A DNA stretch of 8,005 nucleotides from a bacterium (GTDB lineage: Bacteria; UBP14; UBA6098; 4484-93), in the NCBI GenBank assembly GCA_021158465.1, contig JAGGUN010000032.1, positions 1 to 8,005 on the forward strand, given 5' to 3'. Position numbers and translations under genes: made by a program. Shown here one piece after another: positions 1 through 6,260 of the stretch. How positions within the stretch are numbered: the stretch's first letter is position 1; each line of letters opens with the position of its first letter. The notes below the pieces were generated by a model that was not told the origin of the DNA, ran no database searches, and was given only the letters and a program-made list of their open reading frames with translations.

Positions 1-257
1 AGTTTCTTTATCTTTAGTGGAGGTTCAGCGTGAGCCTCGCCCTCGATTGGGAACATAAGCTCGTATTCGACATCGTTTGGGTCGAACTCACCTTCGGTGA
101 TATATGCACTGATTCCCCAGCCGGAGACGGGTATTTCCTGATTATGAACCTCTCTGGCGAACCTCTGCCAGCTCTCCGGGGTCCGTGGTGTTGCTTCTTT
201 GAAGTGCATTGCAACGACCCAACGCTCCTGCTCGTTATAGGTTATCGGCTGGCACAT
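1..257 (-). CDS. GyrI-like (AraC effector-binding) domain protein, N-terminal part; continues beyond the left edge
   Basis: An open frame on the minus strand runs from ATG at 257 to the window edge, giving 85 codons with no stop. It begins MCQPITYNEQERWVVAMHF and continues with a Trp-rich amphipathic helix (ESWQRFAREV) and then a strand reading GWGISAYITEGEFDPNDV, then YELMFPIEG. This order matches the first half of the GyrI/SbmC or AraC effector-binding fold: a beta strand with a 'V..MHF' core, a long helix, an 'IxAYxxxxEFDPNDVEYE' segment and a 'FPI' strand. Family members bind small hydrophobic ligands or proteins such as gyrase. No helix-turn-helix precedes the domain, so this is a stand-alone binding protein rather than a fused regulator, unless a DNA-binding part lies beyond the edge. 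ATG 257 is the first start after an in-frame TAG four codons upstream, and AGGGG lies 6 nt before it. Family assignment is by eye; existence of the gene is more certain than its family. Confidence 0.6.
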   Translation of the reverse strand, partial: MCQPITYNEQERWVVAMHFKEATPRTPESWQRFAREVHNQEIPVSGWGISAYITEGEFDPNDVEYELMFPIEGEAHAEPPLKIKK

Positions 258-264
258 AATATAC

Positions 265-329
265 CCCTATGGCTTTAGATCCAACGACGAATCGTCTCTT
301 TGTAATATAGGGTTAGTGAGATACGGATC
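265..329 (-). promoter_or_regulatory. Candidate leader structure that pairs with the Shine-Dalgarno of the GyrI-like gene
   Basis: In the minus-strand RNA, CCCUAU (312-307) is complementary to AUAGGG (270-265), which contains most of the ribosome binding site of the gene starting at 257. GAUCC (329-325) is complementary to GGAUC (282-278). These helices cross (a-b-a'-b'), so they could form an H-type pseudoknot or two alternative folds. A third small hairpin, GACG-AUU-CGUC (296-286), sits between them. Pairings are seen directly; a regulatory role is inference, and helices of 5-6 bp can arise by chance. Confidence 0.25.
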
Positions 330-331
330 AA
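304..331 (-). promoter_or_regulatory. Possible second promoter P2 for the GyrI-like gene
   Basis: On the minus strand TTGATC (331-326) is followed after 16 nt by TATATT (309-304). Transcription from here would start near 297 and give a leader of about 40 nt. It is weaker than P1 in the -35 box and overlaps the candidate leader structure, so the A/T-rich match may be incidental. Confidence 0.3.
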
Positions 332-378
332 GAAATTTCTGTTTTTGCCATTGTCAGGAAGAGTCTTAATAATATTCA

Positions 379-407
379 AGTATAGGAGTGATGAGAGAAG
401 ATGTCAA
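379..407 (-). promoter_or_regulatory. Sigma70-like promoter P1 for the GyrI-like gene
   Basis: Read on the minus strand this is TTGACA (407-402), a 17-nt spacer, then TATACT (384-379). The -35 is perfect and the -10 matches 5 of 6. The predicted start is near 372, giving a 5' leader of about 115 nt before ATG 257. The promoter points away from the two-component operon, so its only visible target is the left-edge gene or a small RNA. Confidence 0.55.
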
Positions 408-424
408 AGGCTATCGTAGGCTGG

Positions 425-443
425 CTTCTGGCATCTGCAGAAG
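425..443. repeat. Short inverted repeat between the response regulator and P1
   Basis: CTTCTG and CAGAAG flank a 7-nt loop, making a 6-bp hairpin 54 bases past the stop of the response regulator. No U-run follows on the minus strand, so it does not qualify as an intrinsic terminator. It could be a 3'-end processing structure or chance. Confidence 0.2.
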
Positions 444-496
444 AGACCTCAAAGAAGTAGAGCTCTTAATCTGATGGGCAGGTTGCTGTTTTTCTT

Positions 497-1840
497 CTAT
501 AACTCTTCGTTCGGTCTTATCTTATATTCCTCAATTTTGCGGTAGAGTGTTCTGAGTGATATTCCGAGAGCCTCTGCTACTTTCTTTTTGTTTCCCTTGA
601 AGCGGATGAGAGCTTTTTCTATTGTTTGTCGCTCGAGCTCGGAAAGCGGAATGATATCAGGCTCTGTCGTGTTGCTCTCGTTTGATATCGAGGGGAGCTC
701 TGTTATGTAGTCCTTGCTGGTGAATACCACCATCTCCTGGACGGTGTTTTTGAGTTCTCTGACATTTCCGTGCCAGGGCAGGTTCTGAAGCTTTTTCATG
801 ACCTCCGATGATACGCCTTTGATATCTTTGCCGAACCGCTTGGAGAACAGCTTGAGAAAATGTGAGACAAGGAGGGGTATATCTTCAGGATGCTCGCGGA
901 GTGGCGGGACACTGAGCGTTATCACCCGGAGGCGATAGTACAGGTCTTCGCGGAATCGACCGTCTCGGACGAGCTTCGTCAGATTTCTGTTTGTTGCCGC
1001 AATTATCCGGACATCGACCCGCTTCGAGGTTGTCGAGCCGAGCGGCTCGATTGTCTTATCCTCAAGCACTCGGAGAAGTTTCGCCTGAACGGCTGGCGAG
1101 ATCTCTGATATCTCATCCAAGAAGATTGTCCCTCCGTCGGCAAGCTCGAATTTCCCAGGCTTTCTTCTATCCGCGCCGGTGAACGCTCCCTTCTCATAGC
1201 CGAATAGTTCGCTCTCCAGCAGCGATTCGGGGAGTGCCGCGCAGTTCACTTTGATTAGTGGCTTCTCCTTTCTCGGCGAGAGCTTATGTAGAGCGTTAGC
1301 AACAAGCTCCTTACCACTCCCAGATTCACCGAGTATAAGAACGGTGCTATCCGTTGGAGCGACCATCCTGATGCGCTCAAACATCTTCTGCATCGGTTCG
1401 CTCTCACCTATGATACCCATAAAACCAGCCTTCTTGAAAAGCATCCCCTCGAGCTCTGCAACACGAGTTCTTGCCTGTTTTACCTCGAAAGCCTTCTCGA
1501 TTAGGACGCGAAGACGCTTTATCTTTATCGGCTTGACAAGATAATCATACGCTCCCTTCTTCATCGCATCGATTGCTGTCTCAACCGTTGCATGACCTGT
1601 GATAAGAATGGTCTCTATCTGAGGATGAGCCCGTTTTATTTTTTCCATAAGCTCTATCCCGTTGATGCCGGGAAGGACAAGGTCGGTTATCATAAGGTCG
1701 AAGCTCTCTTTCTTGGAAAGCGCAAGAGCCTTCTCAGCTGAGAGAACAGGGAGTACATCGTAACCGGAGGATGCGAGCACTTCTGTAAGGGTATCAAGTT
1801 CAGCTTTGTTATCCTCAACAACGAGTATCTTTGGTCTCAT
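497..1840 (-). CDS. NtrC-family sigma54-dependent response regulator
   Basis: This 447-residue cytoplasmic protein has the full receiver / AAA+ / Fis-type helix-turn-helix layout and the family's usual length. The receiver (about 1-120) shows the acidic pair E9-D10, phospho-acceptor D53, T81 and K103. The AAA+ domain (about 143-385) has Walker A GESGSGKE (171-178), an intact GAFTGA sigma54-contact loop (218-223), Walker B with D242-E243, the AATN sensor I motif (281-284), the arginine-rich FREDLYYRL segment (296-304) and GNVREL (358-363). The DNA-binding helix-turn-helix is at about 400-440 (GNKKKVAEALGIS..TLYRKI). Phosphorylation by the partner kinase should allow oligomerisation and ATP-driven opening of sigma54-RNA polymerase complexes. 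The ATG overlaps the kinase stop as ATGA, with GGAG 8 nt upstream, so the pair is translationally coupled. All catalytic residues are present. It resembles AtoC/ZraR/NtrC-type regulators, but the target genes are unknown, so no symbol is given. Confidence 0.95.
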   Translation of the reverse strand: MRPKILVVEDNKAELDTLTEVLASSGYDVLPVLSAEKALALSKKESFDLMITDLVLPGINGIELMEKIKRAHPQIETILITGHATVETAIDAMKKGAYDYLVKPIKIKRLRVLIEKAFEVKQARTRVAELEGMLFKKAGFMGIIGESEPMQKMFERIRMVAPTDSTVLILGESGSGKELVANALHKLSPRKEKPLIKVNCAALPESLLESELFGYEKGAFTGADRRKPGKFELADGGTIFLDEISEISPAVQAKLLRVLEDKTIEPLGSTTSKRVDVRIIAATNRNLTKLVRDGRFREDLYYRLRVITLSVPPLREHPEDIPLLVSHFLKLFSKRFGKDIKGVSSEVMKKLQNLPWHGNVRELKNTVQEMVVFTSKDYITELPSISNESNTTEPDIIPLSELERQTIEKALIRFKGNKKKVAEALGISLRTLYRKIEEYKIRPNEEL

Positions 1841-3114
1841 TTGGGAAACTCCACAACAAATTTTGTTCCCTTGCCAGGAGTTGATTCGATCTGGATCTTT
1901 GCCGAATGCTCCTCTGCTATCCGCTTGACAATCGATAGACCAATACCTGTTCCACCTTGCTTTGTGGTGAAATACGGCTTGAAGATATCAGCCAACTTCT
2001 CCTTTGGGATGCCGCATCCTGTATCCTCTACAACCAGTCGTACCCCCTGCCTGGTTCTTTGTGTTGAGACCCTTATCTTGCCGCCTCTCTGGGTTGCATC
2101 CCTTGCATTGCTTAGGAGGTTCAGCAGCATCTGCTCAACCTGCTTGCTATCAAGAAATATCTTTGGTAAGCCGTCTGCGAGTGATAGCTCGATGGTAACC
2201 CCCTTTGAGATACATTCCGGCTGGAAGAAACGAACGGTTTTGTTCACCAGTTCGTTTATATCTGTTCTCTTGACAGATAGCTTTGGTGGGCGGGTGAATC
2301 GGAGGAAGCCGGATAGGATTGCATCAAGCCGCTCCAGCTCATCCTTGACCCTCTTGAACCGCTTCCTGAACCGCTCATCTGTCTCCTTCATCTCTTCCTC
2401 TATCAACTGGAGGTTCATATCTATCGTGTTGAGCGGATTCCTTATCTCATGTGCCAGCCCGCTTGCCACCTCGCCAAGATAGGCAAGGCGGTTCTTGCGC
2501 TCAACCTCTGACTCAAGCTGTCCAACCCTCTTCAGAAGCCAGAGTGTGTAGGCAAGCGAAAAGACTATAATGAGCGCCCCGATAAGAACGGGGATGAGGA
2601 TGTCCCTCGCATGGACTGCAGTCTCTTCTCGAAGCCCCTCGAGAAACCCTATTCGTAAGTATCCTAAAAGGTGATTACCGTTCAGTATCGGAATGAGATA
2701 ATCCCCATAAGAATCTCCCTTCTTTGGGTAGTCGATTTGAAGCGATTGATATGTTATTTCCAGTGCGTTCTCCGAGATTACAGGTGAAACCCTTTTGACA
2801 TAAGGCGGTCCAGAGTGAAAGAGAAGTCTTACCTCAGGGTCAAGGAGTTGGTAGTAGGCAAGCTCAGACTGGAAAAACGGTGTGGAGAACAGCCTCCGGT
2901 TTTTCACAATCGATTCGATGTCTGTGATCTCGTTTTCCTCACAGAATCTTTTCAGGTCTTCCTTTATGCTTTCGGCGACCTTAAGCCTCTTTCTGACGAG
3001 GACACCCCTTCTTCTTGAAGCGGATGACTTCTCATTGAGCATCACGATGATATACCCTGCGAAGAGGAGGAGTATAATGAGGATTCCTGTCAGATATACC
3101 CTCTTTTCCCGCAT
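1837..3114 (-). CDS. Membrane-bound sensor histidine kinase (NtrB/AtoS/ZraS-like)
   Basis: This 425-residue kinase is the partner of the overlapping sigma54 regulator. Membrane segments at about 6-26 and 171-194 enclose an extracytoplasmic sensor of about 145 residues that I do not recognise. A short coiled-coil linker leads to the dimerisation domain with H-box LAHEIRNPLN, where H222 is the predicted phospho-acceptor. The ATPase domain has the N-box NLLSNARDA (332-340), G1 box EDTGCGIP (363-370), F box FKPYFTTK (378-385) and G2 GGTGIGLS (387-394). There is no cytoplasmic PAS domain. I chose ATG 3114, because GGAAGGG lies 6 nt before it and it follows the transporter stop by one base. An in-frame ATG at 3138 would add eight residues inside the transporter gene but has no ribosome binding site. 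The downstream stop overlaps the regulator start by 4 nt. The ligand is unknown; the operon partner suggests phosphate, another anion or transport activity. Confidence 0.93.
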   Translation of the reverse strand: MREKRVYLTGILIILLLFAGYIIVMLNEKSSASRRRGVLVRKRLKVAESIKEDLKRFCEENEITDIESIVKNRRLFSTPFFQSELAYYQLLDPEVRLLFHSGPPYVKRVSPVISENALEITYQSLQIDYPKKGDSYGDYLIPILNGNHLLGYLRIGFLEGLREETAVHARDILIPVLIGALIIVFSLAYTLWLLKRVGQLESEVERKNRLAYLGEVASGLAHEIRNPLNTIDMNLQLIEEEMKETDERFRKRFKRVKDELERLDAILSGFLRFTRPPKLSVKRTDINELVNKTVRFFQPECISKGVTIELSLADGLPKIFLDSKQVEQMLLNLLSNARDATQRGGKIRVSTQRTRQGVRLVVEDTGCGIPKEKLADIFKPYFTTKQGGTGIGLSIVKRIAEEHSAKIQIESTPGKGTKFVVEFPK

Positions 3115-3115
3115 A

Positions 3116-4735
3116 TTAGACCCTTCCAAGTACGGCATAGGCGATGTAGGAGATGTGGAGATTTATCCTGTTGAGGTCGGCAAGGTAATCGAGGTGGATG
3201 GTGCTTGTCTCGAGTGATTCCTTGGTCCCCTTTTGTAGTCTTGCGATATGATTCCGTGAGAGCAGGCGCGCCTCCTGAACGATTGTCTTTGTATCGCTGA
3301 TTATCTCTCTTGCGAACTGTCTGTTTCTCAGCGGGAACATATCCAGTGCCCTTTCGAGATGTTCGCCGACTCGCCTGTGAAAGGAAACTATCTCCCTGAA
3401 ACCCTCCTCGGAGAAGTAGTAACCGAGCTGTATCTTTTTCTCGATATGCTGGGAGATGTTCTTGCTGACGACATCTGCTATATGTTCGAGCTCGCTGGTT
3501 ATCGTTATCATCTCCACCACAAGTTGCGACTGCTCGCTGTTAAGGTCCTGCTCCGAGACGAGAGTGAGGAAACGTGTTATCTCCTCCTGTAACAGATCTA
3601 CCTTGTCATCATCGGAAACGACCTTATTTAGGAGAAGGGCATCATTCCTCTCAAAGGCTCTGAGGATGTCGTTATACATCTTCTCGACTATATCGCCCAT
3701 ACGGACGAGTTCACGGAGAACCTGGCCGAGTGCAATGGATGGCGTTTCCACACCGGATGGAGAAAGATACATAGGTGCAAACTTCTCTTCGCTGACAGTA
3801 GGTGTAAGAAAGAGGACGACTTTTGTAATGAAGCTTCCCTTGATGGGTAGGAATAGTCCGGCTGCAACAAGGCTGAAAAGGGTGTGTGCATTTGCAATCT
3901 GCCTTGGGGCATCACCGCCTATTGCCTTGATGAGGGCAAGAATATAGGGATAGAAGATGATAAGTAGGATTGCAGTTGTTCCCCGGATGAAGAGCTCCGT
4001 CAGTGGAAATGAGATAAAGCGTCCTTTATGTTCCTTTGAGCCGAGAAGTGGCAGAGCAACGGTCCCGATGTTTGCACCGATTATTGCAGGAAGAGCGGAT
4101 TCTATACCGAATTTTCCGCTGAATGCGAGTGCCAGAAGCATTCCCAGAACGGGCGCACTCCCCTGAAACAGAACAGCAAGAAGCAGTCCCAAGAGCCCTA
4201 TCCAGAACGGGTATTCTCCCATCCCCTCGATTATCTGCATCGTTACATCGGATGAGGTGATAGCGGCTGTGTTGTCCGCCATAACCTTCAGCCCGAAGAA
4301 TATCATTCCGATGGCAAAGATTGCCTGACCGGTGAGTTTTGTCTTGCCTGTTTGCTTGCTCCAGAAATCTATGAAGAACCCGATGACGAGAAGTATGGAA
4401 GCGAAGTTGTAGATCCTGAATGCGAATAGCTGGACGACGAGCGATGAGCCGACGCCTGCTCCGAGGATTATCCCCACAGACTCGGATAAGGCTACAAGCC
4501 CTGCCGATGCAAAGCTCATAAGAAGAAGCATTATTGCACCGCTCGACTGCAAACTAACGGCGGCAATCACACCGAGAAGGAATGATATGAGCTTGTTCCT
4601 TGTGAAGCGTGAAAGGAAGCTCTTGACCGATGCTCCAAAGAGCGACTCGAACCGACGGGACGCACGCCTTATCCCGAAGAGAAACAGAGCTAACCCGGCA
4701 CAAACGCCGACAAAGTTCACAGGGTGCGGTATCAT
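3116..4735 (-). CDS. Na+/phosphate cotransporter-family protein with C-terminal PhoU-like domain
   Basis: This 539-residue protein is the first gene of the operon. Residues 1 to about 312 are strongly hydrophobic, with multiple membrane segments arranged as two inverted repeats, as in bacterial NptA/YjbB-type Na/Pi cotransporters. Repeat one has LQSSGA (62-67) and GAGVGSS (92-98). Repeat two has QGSAP (191-195) and GANIGT (220-225). The canonical signature is QSSSAT with GANIGTT, so the family fold is recognisable but both Gln-Ser motifs are altered. Residues from about 335 to 539 are helical, acidic and soluble with heptad-like spacing (for example SELEHIADVVSKNISQHIEKK), which fits a PhoU-like domain. 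Family members import phosphate with sodium; the PhoU domain is thought to regulate transport or signalling. ATG 4735 is the only reasonable start, yet no Shine-Dalgarno precedes it. The kinase begins one base after the stop. A different anion is possible given the altered motifs. Confidence 0.9.
   Translation of the reverse strand: MIPHPVNFVGVCAGLALFLFGIRRASRRFESLFGASVKSFLSRFTRNKLISFLLGVIAAVSLQSSGAIMLLLMSFASAGLVALSESVGIILGAGVGSSLVVQLFAFRIYNFASILLVIGFFIDFWSKQTGKTKLTGQAIFAIGMIFFGLKVMADNTAAITSSDVTMQIIEGMGEYPFWIGLLGLLLAVLFQGSAPVLGMLLALAFSGKFGIESALPAIIGANIGTVALPLLGSKEHKGRFISFPLTELFIRGTTAILLIIFYPYILALIKAIGGDAPRQIANAHTLFSLVAAGLFLPIKGSFITKVVLFLTPTVSEEKFAPMYLSPSGVETPSIALGQVLRELVRMGDIVEKMYNDILRAFERNDALLLNKVVSDDDKVDLLQEEITRFLTLVSEQDLNSEQSQLVVEMITITSELEHIADVVSKNISQHIEKKIQLGYYFSEEGFREIVSFHRRVGEHLERALDMFPLRNRQFAREIISDTKTIVQEARLLSRNHIARLQKGTKESLETSTIHLDYLADLNRINLHISYIAYAVLGRV
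3121..3127 (-). promoter_or_regulatory. Ribosome binding site that sets the kinase start
   Basis: GGAAGGG on the minus strand lies 6 nt before ATG 3114 and inside the last codons of the transporter gene. It favours this start over the in-frame ATG at 3138 and suggests translational coupling across the TAAT-ATG junction. Confidence 0.6.
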
Positions 4736-4741
4736 ACAAAA

Positions 4742-4758
4742 AACAAAATATACACCAA
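4742..4758 (-). promoter_or_regulatory. Weak sigma54-like -24/-12 element upstream of the transporter operon
   Basis: Minus-strand TTGGTGTATATTTTGTT aligns with the sigma54 consensus TTGGCACR-N4-TTGCW. The TTGG and TTG blocks fall at the right spacing (GG, 10 nt, then GT). The invariant GC of the -12 box is GT here and the -24 box lacks CAC. It is interesting because the operon encodes a sigma54 activator, but the match is poor and overlaps the sigma70-like boxes. Confidence 0.15.
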
Positions 4759-4773
4759 AATCGGTTTTTGCAA
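4745..4773 (-). promoter_or_regulatory. Promoter of the transporter-kinase-regulator operon, predicted leaderless
   Basis: On the minus strand TTGCAA (4773-4768) is followed after 17 nt by TATTTT (4750-4745); a better -10, TATATT (4752-4747), lies at a 15-nt spacing. Either would start transcription within a few bases of ATG 4735. With no Shine-Dalgarno upstream of that ATG, a leaderless mRNA is likely. Box matches are moderate. Confidence 0.4.
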
Positions 4774-4802
4774 GTAAAACAGTCGGATTGGCTATCTGAT
4801 AC

Positions 4803-4831
4803 TTGACTATTGAGAGAATTTGCCCTATATT
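4803..4831 (+). promoter_or_regulatory. Sigma70-like promoter of the phosphatase gene
   Basis: TTGACT (4803-4808), a 17-nt spacer and TATATT (4826-4831) match consensus at 5 of 6 in each box. Transcription should begin near 4838, leaving a leader of about 16 nt that holds GGGGTG (4844-4849) just before ATG 4854. It is divergent from the transporter-operon promoter, with the -35 boxes about 30 bp apart, so a regulator bound between them could affect both. Confidence 0.6.
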
Positions 4832-4853
4832 TGGTAGATGATCGGGGTGATAT

Positions 4854-6260
4854 ATGAAAAATCTCCAATTAGCCTCTCTTGTCGAATGGTGGACAGAGGC
4901 AGCTATTATCCTTCTTCTGGTTTCTGGCGTTGCATCCGCCGTTGAGATAGCATACGGTCCCTATCTCTCCAACCTCACGCAGAATTCTGTCATTGTCAAC
5001 TGGATAACCGATGTTCCCTGCTCATCGTATGTCGAATACGGAACGGATGAGGCTCTCGGCTTCTCCGCCCGTGATACGGCACTGGTATATGTCCATCACT
5101 TGAGGTTGATAAGGCTTCTTCCGTTCACAAGATACTATTACAGGGTCCACTACCCGGAGGATGAGTCGGACATCTTCAGTTTCAAGACGATGCCGACAGG
5201 CTCGACGCCTTTCAGTTTCATGGCGTTCGGGGATACGCGCACAGACCGTTTCAATAGATGCCGGGTTGCAATGCAGATGGAAACGGAAGAGGATGCGATA
5301 TTTGTCCTGCACACAGGGGATATCGTTGAGGATGGAGGCGACAGCAGTCTGTGGCAGAACTATTTCGAGGATTATTGTGATGTTTCCCATCTTGCCTGCA
5401 ACCATCCGATATTCTATGCACTCGGCAACCACGAGCATCACGGAAGCTACTATTTCGATTACCTCGACCAGCCGCACAACAACCCGGACAGCACGGAGAC
5501 CTATTATTCATTCGATGCAGGCAGCAGGGTGCATTTCATCTGCCTCTCGACAGAGGATGACTACTCCGAGGGTAGCCCGCAATATGTCTGGCTCGACAAC
5601 GACCTTGCAGCCTCCGAGGGGCGATACGACCACACGATTGTTTTCTTCCATAGACCGCCATACTCTGCCAACCTCGGGCACGGTAGCGAGATGGATGTCA
5701 GGGAGATAATCTGTCCACTGATGGAGGGCAGGGGTGTCGACCTTGTGTTCAACGGGCACAACCACTGGTATGAACGCAGCATCCCGATAAACGGCATAAC
5801 ATACATTGTCGCAGCCGGTGGTGGCGCACCACTCTCACCCATCTTCAACCCGTTCGAGTGGTTCTTGCTTACCTATGAAATCAATTTCCACTATGTCGTA
5901 TGCCGTTATATGCTCGATGCCTCTATGCACTGCGAGGCAATCTCGGTGTCAGGTGAATTGATCGATAGCTTCAGCGTTTCGAGTGTCCTTAAAGTGATAG
6001 ATGCAGTTCCTGAGCAGTTCGAGATGAATGCCTATCCCAATCCGTTCAATTCATCTGTCATAATTTCTGTAGGGGCATCGCCCGCAAATATCGAGATATT
6101 CGACCTGCTTGGCAATCGTGTATGGAGCAGAACCATCCCACGGTCAGCTCCAGCGGAACTGGTCTGGACACCAGAGAGAACCGTTCCAAGCGGGATTTAT
6201 CTTGTCCGGGCAACGGTCGGTGAAAAAAGCCTCAGCAAGCGTGTCGTGTATTTGAAATAA
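4854..6260 (+). CDS. Secreted purple-acid-phosphatase-like metallophosphoesterase with C-terminal YPNPFN tail domain
   Basis: This 468-residue protein has four parts. A signal-peptide-like start has a hydrophobic run at about 16-27 and probable cleavage after VASA (30); it is unusual in carrying Glu11 and Glu15 before the hydrophobic core. An FN3-like purple-acid-phosphatase N domain spans about 33-112 (YGPYLSNLTQNSVIVNW). The calcineurin-like catalytic domain (about 118-325) has all metal-ligand motifs: FGDTR (D127), GDIVEDGG (D156), GNHE (N192), FFHRPP (H266) and GHNHWYER (H302, H304). The tail (about 388-468) has YPNPFNSSVIISV, an IFDLLGNRVW strand and SGIYLVR, as in FlgD-Ig/Por-type terminal domains of secreted proteins. 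The purple-enzyme Tyr of GDxxY is Glu159 here, so a purple chromophore is not expected. The role is presumably phosphoester hydrolysis outside the cytoplasm. GGGGTG lies 4 nt before the ATG and supports the start. It is divergent from a phosphate-transporter-family gene. Substrate unknown. Confidence 0.9.
   Translation: MKNLQLASLVEWWTEAAIILLLVSGVASAVEIAYGPYLSNLTQNSVIVNWITDVPCSSYVEYGTDEALGFSARDTALVYVHHLRLIRLLPFTRYYYRVHYPEDESDIFSFKTMPTGSTPFSFMAFGDTRTDRFNRCRVAMQMETEEDAIFVLHTGDIVEDGGDSSLWQNYFEDYCDVSHLACNHPIFYALGNHEHHGSYYFDYLDQPHNNPDSTETYYSFDAGSRVHFICLSTEDDYSEGSPQYVWLDNDLAASEGRYDHTIVFFHRPPYSANLGHGSEMDVREIICPLMEGRGVDLVFNGHNHWYERSIPINGITYIVAAGGGAPLSPIFNPFEWFLLTYEINFHYVVCRYMLDASMHCEAISVSGELIDSFSVSSVLKVIDAVPEQFEMNAYPNPFNSSVIISVGASPANIEIFDLLGNRVWSRTIPRSAPAELVWTPERTVPSGIYLVRATVGEKSLSKRVVYLK

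Noticed and set aside
14-278. Two small complete open frames at the left end (plus 30-278 and minus 14-214).
   Set aside because: Both are shadows of the partial minus-strand gene 257 to 1, which has a better ribosome site, open frame to the edge and a recognisable domain pattern.
328-351. A 7-residue minus-strand frame (MAKTEIS) in the leader downstream of P1, as a possible leader peptide.
   Set aside because: It has no Shine-Dalgarno and no run of a regulatory amino acid, so nothing supports translation.
391-474. Tiny plus-strand frames from ATG 391 (27 residues) and ATG 401 (19 residues) after AGGAG.
   Set aside because: Spacing to the AGGAG is poor for both (2 and 12 nt), there is no promoter in that direction that I can see, and no recognisable peptide type. 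The AGGAG falls in the spacer of minus-strand promoter P1.
1841-2482. A 213-residue plus-strand open frame antisense to the kinase gene.
   Set aside because: It is a shadow of the kinase frame, lacks a ribosome site and gives a low-complexity Ser/Arg-rich sequence.
5161-5709. A 182-residue plus-strand open frame inside the phosphatase gene.
   Set aside because: It is another frame of a gene with all catalytic motifs intact; its translation is Arg/Ser/Thr-rich and matches nothing.
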